This document shows positions 45,400 through 56,824 of a DNA stretch of 64,000 nucleotides, piece after piece. The stretch comes from Heterostelium multicystogenum (lineage: Eukaryota > Evosea > Eumycetozoa > Acytosteliales > Acytosteliaceae). Numbering within the stretch: position 1 is the stretch's first letter; each line of letters starts with the position of its first letter. Position numbers and translations under genes: made by a program. Location of the stretch: assembly GCA_003667245.1 (NCBI GenBank), contig RCNN01000080.1:62001-126000 (forward strand), read 5' to 3'. A model generated the notes under the pieces. It made no database searches. It worked only from the letters and a program-made list of their open reading frames with translations, and was not told where the DNA came from.

Positions 45400-47345
45400 C
45401 TATCTATAATTATTGTAGGTGAATAGGTGAATAAAAAAGAAAGTGGCAGATACTAATATCCAGCTGCTGAGATGGTTGTACTTTAATGAGAATGCCAATG
45501 ATGAGTCTTGAATCAATACTTGAATAGGTACACCATTACACTCGGCAAATCCACCGACTGGACAGACAACATTAACTCCGTTCACTGAAATAGTTTCGCT
45601 AGACGAGTTGCAAGTTATCCATGTTCCCTTTACATTTATCTCTACGTGTCGCTCGACACATCTCATCTCCCAACATGCTTGACTTATTGAGGATCCAGAT
45701 TTATATTTCGAAACATCTGCTGTTGGGTCCAAACTTCTCACCTACTGTTTTGGTACCTGTATTCGAAGTATCACCACAATAGTATGTTTGCTGTTGGTTG
45801 GAAAAAACTTGATAGTATGGACAAAAGTCGGCAACTTCATCAATACCACCTACATTGCTCTGATTGAAGTGCTGATACTGTGGTGGAAGTGAAGCTGTAA
45901 ATGTGGATTTTCCACACATTCCTTTTCCAACTCTAGTTGGTGAGCATCCAATTGCTCCGCTTTGCTCACAGAAATAACCCTGATAGTTCCAGGTATCATG
46001 CGAGCATTGATCTATCAACCAATTTGCAACCCAAATTTCTACCCCATACTAGAGTTTCTGCCATAGTTGTGTTGATGTGGTACCAACCAGTGTCCTGGAG
46101 GAGTGCAAGTGTAAGGTTGGAGATCGGAGCGATTGGAGAAACATATCCAATCATGTACTCTTCACCAGCGGTTACGCTTCTCCCAATGACTTCCAGCAGT
46201 TCCACTCGATCCAGAATCCTCCAACTCAGCATTACTCAATGTTTGGACACTGATAGTGTTGCTTAATAAAGTTAACAACATTTGGTGAATTGATAGCATA
46301 CTTCTTGTAAGAAAATGATGATCCTGATGGAGTATGACCTTTTTTCGTAATGATAGTCGATGCATCATAGAAGTTACCTTTGCTATCCAAATATGATCCA
46401 TAGAGAGTCGAAGTAAATCCTAGTGCATGTGTCATTTCGTGAACTCCAACTCTGATATATTCATTGAATGTGAATTGATTCGATGATTTGAGGAAAGGTG
46501 TGAAGAACAATGGATTGAAATTGATCGAACCAGCCAATGGTCTTCCAAATTTTCCATTAGAATAGATATTTTGATTACAAGGCAGAGCATAGGCAATGGT
46601 TTTCAGTTGAGCTTGCAGGTCTTGCAGTGACCCAGATGACCATATCGTACTTTGAAATACCTGGATTGATATAGTCGGTAGGTATCTTTACTCCATAGAT
46701 ACACTGTCCCTTTGTCAAAAGCTGCACAAACACTCGAGAGCTTCAAGACATCAGGCGATTGATAGTCTGGAATCAAAATGTAATTTTCCAAAGAAGACTT
46801 GATAGTTGGGATAATGTAGGTGTTGATCAGAGTTCTCAAGTCGCCATTCAGTATATCCTGTTGTCTGCATGTATAGATGCATTCATTGAATTTTCCGTCG
46901 GGTGTGCAGTCATTGGTAGCGATCTTCCAGTCAGAGTGGTGCTATCGCCAACCATGATTCTCTGGCCTACATAGCTGCAGCTGTATGGATCATTTTCAAG
47001 ATAAGTAGTGTTAAACAAGATTCTAATGACATGTGGAGTGGCGGCCGCTTCATTGTTGCTGGCCATCTTCATCGACTTTTTGTAATTTATAAGAGTGGTG
47101 GCTGGTGTGGTCGTCATAAGTTCGTAATGTTGACATCTACAAAGTGATTCATCCACTGTTCAGCCAGTCTTTCGTGTTGGCATTTGTAGCTGGGCAACGG
47201 AGTGTATGCATCGGACTCCTTCGAACTAAACAACCCACTATCAATATCACTTTTTAGTTTTGAAAATTAAGATATGATTCTCTAGCTACTATATTCTCAA
47301 TAAAGTGATCATTATTCCTACCAACATGGTGGTGATGATCATCAT
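45400..47345 (-). CDS. Leishmanolysin-like (M8) zinc metalloprotease
   Basis: A short first exon gives a hydrophobic signal (MMIITTMLVGIMITLLRI, ATG at 47345). After a roughly 90-nt intron the proregion and catalytic domain follow. The zinc motif is VGVHEMTHALGFTSTLYG (HExxH) at about 46420-46460, with the M8-type long insert and a later Cys-rich region (CSHDTWNYQGYFCEQSGAIG; GKGMCGKSTF; CPVGGFAECNG). The C-terminus is hydrophobic (WILVSATFFFIHLFTYNNYR), so membrane or GPI anchoring is likely. The family (GP63/invadolysin) degrades surface or matrix proteins. At least five apparent one-base shifts (about 46865, 46600-46640, 46240, 46010, 45715) break the frame, so this could be a pseudogene if they are real. 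Confidence 0.75.
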
Positions 47346-48716
47346 GCTTATCTAAATTTTTCAGATTTACAAATAGAATATAGATTTCCAAGAATAAATA
47401 AATATAAAAAGATATACAACAATTTATATTTAAGCATTTTATAAATATTTACATAAATATAAATATAAATTCTAAATAAAAATTATTGTATTATTAATAA
47501 TAGATAGATAGTTATAAATAAAGATAGAATATATATTTCTAGTTATATATTCTATAACAATATTTATTATATTATATAAAAAGATAGATTATAATCTAGT
47601 ACTATAATTAGTTAAATATTCTTAATTTAATAATAGTCAAGTGTCAATGAATATTTAATTGAAAGAGTAATAAATTAAATTATTAGTAATAAATATTAAT
47701 TTAAAATATACAATAATCATCTACAACAACCAAAACAAACAAAATAACAACTAACACACATCTATACCTGTGTTACATCGTGTATTCATCATCATCACTA
47801 TCACTATCAATAATAACTATATTATCAGAGTAACCCAAACACACACACAACACACACACCACAATATCGCTCTCTTGTTTTATTTAATAGATAGATTGGA
47901 AGATAAATAGATAGTTAGATAAGAAGAAAGAAAGTATTTTTCATTCATACATACCTTTTATTTCACACTTTCATATTTTGACATCTCCTATTACAAATCA
48001 TAAAAAGCGAAGGAAGCATAGAAGAGAAGAGAGAGCTGAACAAAACATAACAATTATTATTATTGTTTTTACTATTGTTAATATTCTAATTCTTTATTAT
48101 TATTCAATTACAATATTAGTTTAAACAATCAACCAAACAAAACAAATAAACAAATAAACAAACAAACAAATAAAAAACAATAACAACTTCTACACCATTT
48201 ATATTTAAGATCTCCTTACACCAAACGTATTTAATCTATCCGTAAAAGTTAAAATGTCGAATTAAGATTATACGTTTGATTTACCTTGCTTTTGTGTAAT
48301 TGAATGAATCTTTAGATTGGATTGAAATGATTGGTTTCAATATTCTATTCTTTAATGTACTCTATTATTATCAGGTTTTTAATTCTTTTATAACCGATTC
48401 ATTTACTATTTGTTGATGCCATTTAATTAGATCTATATTAATCCTATTTGTTGTTAGGAATTTGATGTTGAAACATTAGATCATGAAAGTGCACCTGTAT
48501 GCATTGTTCTCCACTTGGTAGTTGAGATATTTTGGAGATAGTTTATGATACGATCTGGGCTACAATAGTAATGATCATCAACAATAAATAACATACGACG
48601 AATGCAGGTATATTTTTTTTTTTATGGAATTGATGGTTGGGACTTTTGGAAGAGTGAACTGCAATAGTATGTTAGAAGTGGAAGTTTTAAACTCTCGATC
48701 TTATTTCTGAGAGATA
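47346..48716. other. AT-rich spacer with possible exon fragments
   Basis: It holds long TA-rich tracts (47395-47620), CACAACACACACAC (47838-47862) and AACAAATAAACA units (48130-48175). At 48254 ATGTCGAATTAA, and at 48455-48493 GAATTTGATGTTGAAACATTAG flanked by AG and GTATGC, look like small exons of a plus-strand gene, but no continuous protein can be built. Confidence 0.3.
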
Positions 48717-48925
48717 TCAAGTCGATGTCGTTTGTCGGAGGAATATTGAGACTGTAGCCAAGTTTTGAAGCTTCTGGCACTCTAAGATTGCATATCCATG
48801 TGATTGTTGAATGATGTACACAGTTCCGTTGTCATATAGGCGCTTAACTTTTGTTGGCATTATTGATGAAGATTCATTGGAGGGACAAAGGGATGTAGTT
48901 AACAAAATGAATTACAACTTTTCAT
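48717..48925 (-). CDS. Small ORF of unknown function
   Basis: About 60-68 residues on the minus strand with the core SSIMPTKVKRLYDNGTVYII. The nearest in-frame ATG gives 47 residues; an ATG at 48925 needs one base correction. No family is recognised. It could be a remnant exon. Confidence 0.2.
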
Positions 48926-49061
48926 GATTATTTCTGGAAAATAAATCTTGAAATTGTTCATCAAAAAACAAAGCAATTTCTTATCTTGACAGACTTTACA
49001 TTAATATTTCTTTTTTTCATTTCATATCTATTATAATGAGATAATAATAATACTATAAACA

Positions 49062-50529
49062 ATGACAGACAGCTTTCTACCAATTATGATTCAACTTCAG
49101 ATTCTAAGCAATATCTTTGATGATCATTTTCTAATTGATCACTCAGCATTTCGAAACTTTTGTATTCAATATATGCGCGGTAATGAAGGTGAAGATATTT
49201 ACTCAGAGCGCATCAAAGTTCTTTATGAATAGCGCCAAGCCGAAAGGAATATTATCATACATACTGGTTTGCAAAAAATGGTTTAGCTATGTGTCAATCA
49301 ACTATTGTACTCAAGCTGTCATTTATCAAAAAATATACAAACGAAATATCGAAACTAGTGGAAGAACATCATAAATACTCATTGTTTCAAACAAAGAACA
49401 TCAAAGAACTTTATCTATTTGATACATATCTAGATGGAAATCTTATAAAACACCTCAAAGAGAGTTCACTCCAACTCGAAAGAATCTATCTTGTGACTTC
49501 CAACAAAGTAGTCATTAAAGCAATCATTAAACATTTTTCTGATATTCATTTAGAATTAGTGATCAGCCAGGTGTGTGATTTGTCGGAGTTTGATGATATC
49601 GACTTATCTCCATTTAAAATATCTCTATATGATCACGGACGACCTCGCGCAAGATGGGAGCTATTATGGGCCAGGATTTGAATTTGATTTCACTCCATTG
49701 TCCACACACAAGGTCGACTCACTTCGATTTATGTATGACCAAGCTAAATTAGGTGGAGTATATCACCTGTTCATACACGAAGCTTTTTGAGATATCAACA
49801 CTCAAGAATCTTTGTATCGCATCTTACTGACCATGTTGATGCCTCGGAACTTGTTAATATATGTAATGATCATATCGAATCATTCAGTGCAAAAGTATTA
49901 TTTGGAGGATTCAGCTTGGATGCAGATCAGACTACAGAGCCTATTTATGAGAATTCATTTTACTACTGTAACTTATGTGATCGATTCAGTGAGTTTATCA
50001 TACCTGTGCTCTCCACACATCGCATGCAACACTGGATAAACTTTTGCTCAAGCTTGGCTCAGAATAAAACATTGAAGCACTTAGAATTGGAAGACTATTG
50101 TCAAGGAAATCCACTAAAGTCACAAGATGTTAGACAGCTATCGTACCATCTAAGCAATTCTCTCCTCTCAAACAACACATTGACATCTCTTGTGATAACA
50201 TGTTAACATTTTGGATTCATCATTTTATGATGCAATAGCTCAGACATTATATATATGCGATTTTACGTTTTTTTGATTTGGATTGTATTCATCTAGAACA
50301 ACTCGGAAACTCACTCAAGTTGAATACCTCTATCAAGAAATTAAACATTACATCATTGTTTGAAAGCACCTTAACCTCAAAAACTAAAAAACGATTAGTG
50401 ATCTTCAACAATGCAATCAAATTGAACAAAACAATATCAACAATTAAGCTCTTTCCAACCCATTTCAAGAGCAACAATATAGAAGAATTTTTGAAAATAT
50501 TGTCTCCAAATCAACACTTGTATAAATAA
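49062..50529 (+). CDS. Leucine-rich-repeat family protein, frame-broken
   Basis: ATG 49062 starts MTDSFLPIMIQLQILSNIFD, and ILSYILVCKKWFSYVSIN resembles an F-box-like helix of the kind that heads many dictyostelid repeat proteins. The C-terminal half shows leucine-rich, ribonuclease-inhibitor-like spacing: KTLKHLELEDYCQGNPLKS, LSNSLLSNNTLTSLVIT, LEQLGNSLKLNTSIKKLNIT and NAIKLNKTISTIKLFP. Five or more frame changes (about 49220, 49318, 49640, 49787, 50206-50270) and an internal stop near 50204 are needed. Sequence error explains some, but this one could be a true pseudogene. Role unknown; protein binding inferred. Confidence 0.5.
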
Positions 50530-50786
50530 ATTTTTAGTATTATAGATATCTTATAGAAATAGAAAGTATTTTTCATACATCTATGTATTTGACAAATCTT
50601 AAAAAAGATAAAACAGAGCGTATGGTAATTATTTACAACCAAGTTTTTATAGTACTTGCTTGAACAACTTTAGGAATGTTTGCGAAGTTAAGTGTCTTAT
50701 CACCATAACAGATTGTTGGACACCACTCTCCATATGGCCTCTGATGATGCACGCGTTTAAATGCAGGAAAGGCAATTTGATTCTCT

Positions 50787-51085
50787 TGTAACAACAACAC
50801 AATTTTACAATAATTTATAAAAATATCAATTTTACGAAAAAAACACCTTAAAAGGAAAAACCGAAAGAATCTTAATCAGATTAATAATTTACTACAAATA
50901 GAGAAACTAACTAAGTATATTATTTAATTTGATTAAGGTAATTAAAAATAAAGATTAATAATTTACTACAAATAGAGAAACTAACTAAGTATATTATTTA
51001 ATTTGATTAAGGTTCTCTATTCAGAGTTTAGTTTGAGTTATATCTTTTAATAACAATAGGTCTGATCAACCTATTATTTATTAAA
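50787..51085 (+). repeat. 5' LTR of retrotransposon copy 2
   Basis: 299 bp. It contains a 62-bp segment in tandem (50878-50939 and 50952-51013). It differs from its partner LTR by about two changes (CTATTCAGAG versus CTATACAGAG, and one A indel), so the insertion is recent. Confidence 0.92.
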
Positions 51086-51121
51086 CTTTTTTAGTTCTTT
51101 TTTTTATATCTAATACCTCAA

Positions 51122-51137
51122 ACTCCCCGGGGAGGTA
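51122..51137 (+). other. GC palindrome in retrotransposon leader
   Basis: CTCCCCGGGGAG is a perfect 12-base palindrome in the 145-nt leader between LTR and gag, in otherwise AT-rich DNA. It is conserved in copy 1 (about 25364-25377). It may act as an RNA dimerisation or folding signal; this is inference. Confidence 0.45.
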
Positions 51138-51230
51138 ATTAGACATCTATAATATATATATACATATCTACACACAATTATCTTTATTATTATTATATTT
51201 CTATTTAGCTATAATACTTATCTATATCAA

Positions 51231-52499
51231 ATGACAGACGAACAAGCAAATACCACAGTGGAAAAGTCAACTCCGACTGTTGCTAAGGGGCTTTCGTATA
51301 CTGAGTGTCATAATATGGTTATGGAGGGCTCACCACTCAAGAGGGATTTCTACACAGCGAGCGCAGTAAGAGATCTACTTACATTTGTCGAGACCTTGGT
51401 CAACAATCTGAATACTGATCTGGAAGATGCAAGAAAGACAACAGCAACAGCAGTAAAAGAGTTGGAGCATAGAAATCAACACGTCGAGACACAAAACATG
51501 CTAATTAACGAGTTGAAACATCGTATTAAACAAGCTGAGAAAACCGTAGAGGGACCAATGAATACCTCATCACGATCTTCAGTTCCTGTAGAATTTCATC
51601 AACAAGATGATGATTCGTTAGTTCAATCGTCTTCGAATCAAAGAGCGAACGAAGCATTATCTTTGTCGGCTCTACAAGAACAAAAGGTAGCCAAGGTCAC
51701 AGAACCTGAAATCAAAGCCTTCCGAAAGTGTTTCAACGATATCAACAAGAAATCAACGGCGACATTCAAATCCTACTTAACGTTCGTTGCTTCTCTGGAT
51801 GGCAATCAACCCTCTGAAAGAGTTAGAGCGGTAATACAAAACATCGTCCAACATATCAGTCAGATTCAAACCAGCTTCAGTTTGCTAGACGACGCTCAAC
51901 GCAAGAAATGCACTCAATCATGGGATTCATTCTTGAACTGGATGGTTGATAAGTTCCATAACAGGACAATCATGTTAGCATATCTGGACAGCCAAATTAG
52001 GTCTTTTAAACTCAACAACGATTTTGGAAACTACATGGAACTCATGGAACTAATTACAGAGTATCACAGAACCGATGTTCCCGATATTAAGCTTCTGGAA
52101 GCTCTGGCTGCAGCTATTACCATCCCTGGTAAGCTGTTCATTATCAACGCGTTCAAAGACGCTAACTACGTTGGCGATGCTACTCTCCAGTCGTTTTCCG
52201 TCAATGGTGTCAAACTAGCTACCAGACACCTTGGTCTTTGGGAAGCCTACCTCAAGGGTCGAGCCGAGGCTCACTCAAGCCAATTCGAAGTCGATAAGCA
52301 AAGGCAGGACACCAAGCCCACTCATAAGAAGAGAAGTTCCACCTTTTTTCGTGAAGAAAGAAAAGTCGAGGAAAAGAAGCCGGAAACCGATAAGAAAGCA
52401 GAAGGCGATAGGAAGCACGAATCCTCCTCAGATAAACAGTCTAGCTTCAGGAATAGACAACAATATCCCAAGAAGGGAGAAAAACCCAGTACAAGTTAA
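51231..52499 (+). CDS. gag: Gag protein of LTR element copy 2
   Basis: 422 residues, intact: N-terminal MTDEQANTTVEKSTPTVAKG, a coiled-coil at about 60-100, a capsid-like helical centre at about 150-330, and a basic Lys/Glu tail without a CCHC knuckle. It differs from copy 1 only by Asn-to-Ser changes in the tail. Pol starts in the +1 frame inside its last 269 nt. Confidence 0.9.
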   Translation: MTDEQANTTVEKSTPTVAKGLSYTECHNMVMEGSPLKRDFYTASAVRDLLTFVETLVNNLNTDLEDARKTTATAVKELEHRNQHVETQNMLINELKHRIKQAEKTVEGPMNTSSRSSVPVEFHQQDDDSLVQSSSNQRANEALSLSALQEQKVAKVTEPEIKAFRKCFNDINKKSTATFKSYLTFVASLDGNQPSERVRAVIQNIVQHISQIQTSFSLLDDAQRKKCTQSWDSFLNWMVDKFHNRTIMLAYLDSQIRSFKLNNDFGNYMELMELITEYHRTDVPDIKLLEALAAAITIPGKLFIINAFKDANYVGDATLQSFSVNGVKLATRHLGLWEAYLKGRAEAHSSQFEVDKQRQDTKPTHKKRSSTFFREERKVEEKKPETDKKAEGDRKHESSSDKQSSFRNRQQYPKKGEKPSTS

Positions 52500-55400
52500 T
52501 GGACTTGTCTGGAAGTCCTCTGGCCACTACATGAAGGTAGTCATCGGTGGTCGCGAGGAAAAAGCCATGATCGATTTGGGCTCCCAAGCCTCACTTATCG
52601 ATCCGTCTCTACTACCACTATTAGGCTTATCCGAATCTCCATGCCGAGAGTATCTTAAGCCTATCGCGCAGGTGCAGGGTTTCTACGCCAACTCCTACAC
52701 CAATGTTAAGGTGACCATGCCTGGTACCATTGATAATATTAACTATCCCATCACGATCAACTCCAAAATGTTCGTGGTGAAGAACAACCATGGGATCATT
52801 ATCGGAAATAACCTCTTCGGTTTAATGGGTCCCATAGCACACCTCTTTGATGAGGTGCCGCATCTAGCAATTCCAGTTTGGCTAGATGGGCAAAAGAAGA
52901 AGCTAGCTTTTGCCAAGTTACCGGTCATTTTGTCTCTAAAGGAGCACCTAGAACACTGGTACTTAGGAACTTTACCAAGCACGATTTGACGAAAGTTAAT
53001 CCGAGGTCTGTGGTGGCGGTAGCGTCTGCGCCTACTCCACCAGCGAAGGTCGACGCAGCTGTAAAACCTGATCTTAATACAGCCTCAGAAATCGTCAACA
53101 ATGATAAAGATCCGCCGGAGTCACTTGATACAGTAGTCTCCGAAGACCCACCTCAGGTTACGACGCCCGAGGTCGAGGTTACACACGATTCCGTCCCGGA
53201 TGTCGATAACACAAATGATAGTGTTCCGGTGGACGATCACACGCACGACAACGTGGATCTTACGGAGGATCGTAGTGTACCTGATGATGAAGTGTACGAA
53301 GACGACGAACCTTTCTTCTCATCATCAGATCCAGAGCTCGAACGTATGGCAGTCGCTATTCTCGAACTTTATAAGAGAATCATCGTGGACAAGCTGCCAG
53401 ACAACCACTCTCCGGACAGGAAGAAGTTCAATATGGATATCATCCTCAAAGAGAATGCGAAATCTTTTAATATCAAACACGGGAGAAGATCACCTGAACT
53501 CGAAGCTAAGATTTCAGCGGAGGTTGCCAAGCTCTTGGATATAGGCGTGGTGGAAGAAGCTCCACCTAATACTGAATTCTGTTCACCGCCATTTTTCGCC
53601 AACAAAGGCACGTCTAAAGAGAGGATGGTTATTGATTTCAAACATCTTAATTCACTCACTCTCGATTATGTGTATCCTATGGAAAGACTCGATGACATCA
53701 TTGAATCTATAAGCGGAGCCAAGGTTTTCTCCGTCATCGACGCCAAGAGCGGCTTTTATCAAATGCTTCTTAATAAGGCGTCTAGAAGGTACACAGCATT
53801 CTCGGCTAATGGAAAACTCTATATGTTCACTAGACCTTGTTTGGCTTAAAGAACAGCCCTGCTTACTTCAACAGATGGCTGCAGCACATACTCGATCCTC
53901 TCGTGAGAAAAGGATTCGTCAGAGTTTATGTTGATGACATTCTCATCTTCTCTAAGTCAGTTGCCGAACATGAACAACACGTCAAAGCAGTACTCGACCT
54001 ACTCGATAAAAACGACGTCTACATTGCTAAATCTAAATGTCACTTGTTCAAGACGTCTGTTTCCTACGCTGGTCATATGTTATCCGACAATGGTATAAAG
54101 CCTTTGTACAACACTGTACAAGGTATTCTAAACAGAACTGTTCCCACCACTGTTAAAGAAATGAGATCATTCATTGGTGCTGTCAATCATTACAGGAGAT
54201 ATTTAGATCGTAAAGGTGAACAACTTGCGCGACTCACAAACACGATATCTTCTAAAAACAAGAAGCTCAATCTCACTGATCAGGAGGTTGCAGACTTCAA
54301 CGACATCAAAGCTGAACTTTGCTCCTCTAGATGCTTGATGTCACCCAACTATAAGAAGACGTTCCATGTGTATACAGATGCCTCGGATGTTGGTTCTGGT
54401 TTGATGATTGCTCAGCACGACGACAACGACAACTTACGTCCAGTCATATTCGATTCTAGAAAGTTTGACTCAGCACAAAGAAACTACAGTGCCAGAGACA
54501 GGGAGTTACTGGCGGTCATTCATGCCGTCACTAGATATGGTTATATGCTCAAAGACCGACCGTTCGTACTGCACACGGACCACAAGAATCTAATTTACGA
54601 TTCTCAGTCTGATCTGGATAATCCTAGGCTTAATAGATGGAGTGAGATCCTATCTAGGTTTAATTTCCAGATTGTTTATATTCCTGGTTCTACGAACGTG
54701 GTCGCAGATTATCTATCCAGAGCGCCAGAGTTCGAATCCCCTTGGGACTCTAATCTTATCAAGGATATCAAAAGCTCATATACATCTGAAGACCTTCCCA
54801 GATCCACCAGGGATTGGTTCGATACGTTCAAAAGAAGGGTGGATGCAACAGTTGTCAACGATCTACACTACTGGATCGATGGCGAAAACCTCAGGTTGGT
54901 GGTTCTGGACAGCTCCTCAATCGAATCTATCATAGCGGAAGCACACTCATCGTTGTATAGTGGACATGTGGCCTACGCTAGGATGGCTGCCAAGTTGTCA
55001 AAATCATACGTGTGGCCTCAGATGACAGCAACCATCACCAACTATATCAAGAAGTGTCCTTTGTGTCAGAGGTCATCTATCAAGAAGATCAAAGAAGGTT
55101 TCCTCGCGTCACTACCACTTCCAGACAGGCCGTTCAAAGATATATCTATGGACCTGTTAGCTCTACCGCCGGCTGAAACCGGTGAAGACAACCTATTTGT
55201 GGTTGTTGACAGATTCACTAAATCTGTCAGATTATTCCCTTGTACCAAGGACGTTACAGCTCAGCAGCTTGGTCATTGGTTCGTTAGAAACATTGTAGCG
55301 AAATATGGTGCACCGTCAACAATTGTTTGCGATCGCGATCCGAAATTCACTTCAGATTTGTGGACTACTGCTATGAAAGAAATGGGATCTCAACTATGCA

Positions 55401-56149
55401 TGACACAACCAGGTCGTGCACAAGCAGATGGGCAGACTGAAAGGTTCAACAGATCGATTTTGGAACATATCAGAAAGTGGACAGACAGGAAGCGCTCATG
55501 GGCGGAAGACATTAGTTTCGTCGAAATGTGTATCAACAACAACGTCAACGCTACAACTCAATTCACACCTAATCAATTATTGCTCGGTTACGAAATCAAA
55601 CTACCATGGAATGCAGGTACATTTGGTTTATCTAATTACAAGGAATGTCAAGACATTTACAGACTCGAGGCCAAGACCAATGCTCTTGATGGTCAGATCC
55701 GACAGGCCAAGAATCACGACAAAGTTGTTAAGAACTTCAACACATATAAGATTAACGACTTGGTCCTAATCAGAAGATCCAGGCTCAACACGCACAAATC
55801 CGGCGAGGAGAACGATCGTAAACTTACTCAAGCATGGGGTGGACCGTTCAGTGTTGTTAAGAAGCTTACTGATTTGAACTATGTTGTTCGACTTCAGAAT
55901 AAAAGAACAACGGACCGTACCGTTCATGTGGATGACATGAAGCCTTACATTGGTGATCCTACCAATACCCACATCCTAGACGTCGTGGCCATTCTCAAGA
56001 AAAGAATCTCTGGTCGCGGTACCGGTTCCACAACCGAATATCTGGTCAAGTTCGACACTATCAGCGACGACCACAACAAATGGATCAACGAAAACATCCT
56101 TATCCAACACATACCTACGATGATCGAAGCTTTCAACAAAAAAAAGTAA
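52231..56149 (+). pseudogene. pol: Pol polyprotein of LTR element copy 2 (two frameshifts)
   Basis: Open frames 52231-52989, 52878-53849 and 53837-56149 form one Pol interrupted by two one-base losses, after the protease (at about 52930) and within the reverse transcriptase (at about 53841, ahead of the YVDD motif). The third frame is continuous through RNase H, the integrase zinc head and D-D-E core, and the chromodomain-like end. As it stands no full Pol can be made from this copy, unless the losses are consensus errors in T runs. The upstream part that overlaps gag is probably not translated as Pol. Confidence 0.85.
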
Positions 56150-56242
56150 CAGTCATCTTATCTCAACCTCAACTCAACTATACTTTAATCTCAACGACTG
56201 CATATTCCTCTTCTTCAACTAGCTCAAATCATGGAGGGGATA

Positions 56243-56542
56243 TGTAACAACAACACAATTTTACAATAATTTATAAAAATATCAATTTTACGAAAAAAAC
56301 ACCTTAAAAGGAAAAACCGAAAGAATCTTAATCAGATTAATAATTTACTACAAATAGAGAAACTAACTAAGTATATTATTTAATTTGATTAAGGTAATTA
56401 AAAATAAAGATTAATAATTTACTACAAATAGAGAAACTAACTAAGTATATTATTTAATTTGATTAAGGTTCTCTATACAGAGTTTAGTTTGAGTTAATAT
56501 CTTTTAATAACAATAGGTCTGATCAACCTATTATTTATTAAA
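56243..56542 (+). repeat. 3' LTR of retrotransposon copy 2
   Basis: 300 bp, TGTAAC to TTATTAAA, 51 bp from the tRNA-Ala 3' end. Confidence 0.92.
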
Positions 56543-56593
56543 CTCTTACCCTTTATGCGCGCAAAAAATAACATTGGGCAATATAATAATTTT

Positions 56594-56666
56594 TGGACTA
56601 GAAGGGTATCGATCCCTTTACCTCTCGCATGCTAAGCGAGCGCTCTACCATCTGAGCTACAAGCCC
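56594..56666 (-). tRNA. tRNA-Ala (AGC anticodon)
   Basis: On the minus strand GGGCTTG starts the acceptor stem, paired with CTAGTCC with one mismatch and one G-U. TAGCTCAGATGGTAGAGC is the D arm and A box. Anticodon stem CTCGC/GCGAG encloses loop TTAGCAT, giving AGC (reads GCU). T arm AAGGG ATCGATA CCCTT carries ATCGATA where TTCRANN is usual. A T6 run about 40 nt downstream could terminate transcription. Confidence 0.9.
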
Positions 56667-56824
56667 TTTTATGATTTTTAAAAATCAATATATATAATAA
56701 TTTAATTAATAAAAATAAAAAATTTCAAATGAAAATCCCATCATGTGTATTTTGAATTTTATTAATTAAGTTGGTAGATTAATCTGTCAAGGCTACACTT
56801 TTACACCAACCAATTTCTGAAGAT

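Larger units (their letters stand above)
50787..56542 (+). mobile_element. Ty3/gypsy-type chromodomain LTR retrotransposon, copy 2
   Basis: A 5756-bp element with LTRs at 50787-51085 and 56243-56542, flanked by a 4-bp duplication CTCT (50783-50786 and 56543-56546). Layout and proteins are the same as the minus-strand copy at 19954-25708 and nearly identical to it. Two one-base T deletions break Pol: in a T run at 52928-52931 and at 53840-53842. The integrase break of copy 1 is absent here, so the breaks are independent. The element ends 51 bp 3' of tRNA-Ala, in opposite orientation to that tRNA. The polypurine tract GGAGGGGA (56233-56240) and a 2-nt gap TA precede the 3' LTR. Confidence 0.92.
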
